Shown here: positions 63,465 through 64,000 of the stretch, one piece after another | How positions within the stretch are numbered: the stretch's first letter is position 1 | Layout: the number at the start of each line of letters is the position of its first letter | Assembly: GCF_964204645.1 (NCBI RefSeq) | Contig: NC_134030.1 | Coordinates: 10,414,278 to 10,478,277, forward strand | Length of the DNA: 64,000 nucleotides | Direction: 5' to 3' | From: Tubulanus polymorphus | Lineage: Eukaryota; Nemertea; Palaeonemertea; Tubulaniformes; Tubulanidae | Notes under the pieces: model-generated | The model's input: the letters and a program-made list of their open reading frames with translations, nothing else | Told to the model about the DNA's origin: nothing | Databases searched by the model: none | Made by a program: the position numbers and the translations under genes

Positions 63465-63590
63465 TCACACGCCCGTTTCTTTAACGCGGTTTCCTTGAAG
63501 ACGGATTTGTTCCAATTGTTCCCAGTTTCGTCTGTTCTGTAGCACGCCTTCCAACATCGGCTGGAAGTTTGCATCGAATTTTACGAGATT
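63465..63590 (-). CDS. Last exon of an unrecognised gene (continues beyond the right edge)
   Basis: On the minus strand, an acceptor CTTTTTAG (63598-63591) is followed by 41 codons to a TGA at 63467-63465. The peptide starts NLVKFDANFQPMLEGVLQNR and continues RNWEQLEQIRLQGNRVKETGV: charged, probably helical, no membrane segment. Base composition is coding-like compared with both flanks. I see no further exon in 63591-64000. Family not recognised; the phase is taken from the open frame. Confidence 0.55.
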   Translation of the reverse strand, partial: NLVKFDANFQPMLEGVLQNRRNWEQLEQIRLQGNRVKETGV

Positions 63591-63829
63591 CTAAAAAGAG
63601 AATCATACCAAATCTGTTACTCAATATACGGTGGAATAACGCAAATCAGCAATACTCCTATACTTAAGAATTTACATGTGTATCGTATAACCAAATCGTA
63701 TTCGATTCCGATTCGAATGCATATCCGTTATAAAGATAACACAGAGCTAGATCCCCAATTGAATTGAAAAGTTTGAAATTGGAAAAACTCTTATCATGAT
63801 TTTATGCGCTAGTCGATGTGAAATTCATG

Positions 63830-64000
63830 TCATCAATATTGGCGTTTCAAAATAACAATAACAATTGTGAATTTTGGCGTTCTTTTTTAATCGAATGAAT
63901 CGATTTGATAACTCATTATAATCTTGATAGTTATTTTTGAGAGGATGTGCACTACGTCATCAATATTGGCGTTCTAAATTAACAATTAGGGATTGTGAAC
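63830..64000 (+). repeat. Direct repeat pair
   Basis: GTCATCAATATTGGCGTT at about 63830 recurs at about 63956, each followed by a related AT-rich AACAAT-GTGAA tail. The second copy runs off the window. Confidence 0.7.

Noticed and set aside
63226-63468. 80-codon minus-strand frame next to the final partial exon
   Set aside because: It starts at GTG, begins at the stop of the terminal exon in another frame, and has no acceptor that would join it to that gene; more likely 3' UTR.

Overview
The window reads as AT-rich invertebrate animal nuclear DNA: short coding exons with GT-AG introns, and many small inverted-repeat transposons in introns and between genes. The Olig-type bHLH gene, the amphiphysin gene and the overall style fit a marine lophotrochozoan (mollusc, annelid, nemertean or similar), but nothing seen here fixes the phylum. 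There are no prokaryotic operons, no CRISPR array and no intact tRNA or rRNA gene.

Layout. (1) 1-1099 (+): last exon of an unrecognised gene entering from the left. (2) 6802-23935 (-): complete PSMD3/Rpn3, a 26S proteasome lid subunit, in 10 coding exons giving 494 aa. Its 8.25 kb intron 4 is filled by a degenerate tandem repeat array. (3) 24209-44474 (+): complete amphiphysin/BIN1-type BAR-SH3 gene in 10 coding exons giving 477 aa. It is head-to-head with PSMD3 across 273 bp, and a decayed LINE lies antisense in its last intron. (4) 54734-57341 (+): small secreted protein with two PAN/apple domains, 4 exons, 198 aa, with a clear TATA box. (5) 59831-60466 (-): Olig-family bHLH transcription factor with a single coding exon, 211 aa. 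(6) 63465-63590 (-): last exon of another unrecognised gene entering from the right. I rebuilt every exon by hand from splice sites and reading phase, and all phases close.

The genes are neighbours, not a pathway. The one clear functional link is the shared PSMD3/amphiphysin promoter. The rest of the window is mobile DNA: TTAA-flanked, piggyBac-like MITEs carrying a 19 bp palindrome; pogo-like and hAT-like inverted-repeat elements; foldback elements; and nested insertions. The best observation is a TTAA MITE inserted inside another MITE, with a related copy of the host element elsewhere acting as the empty site.
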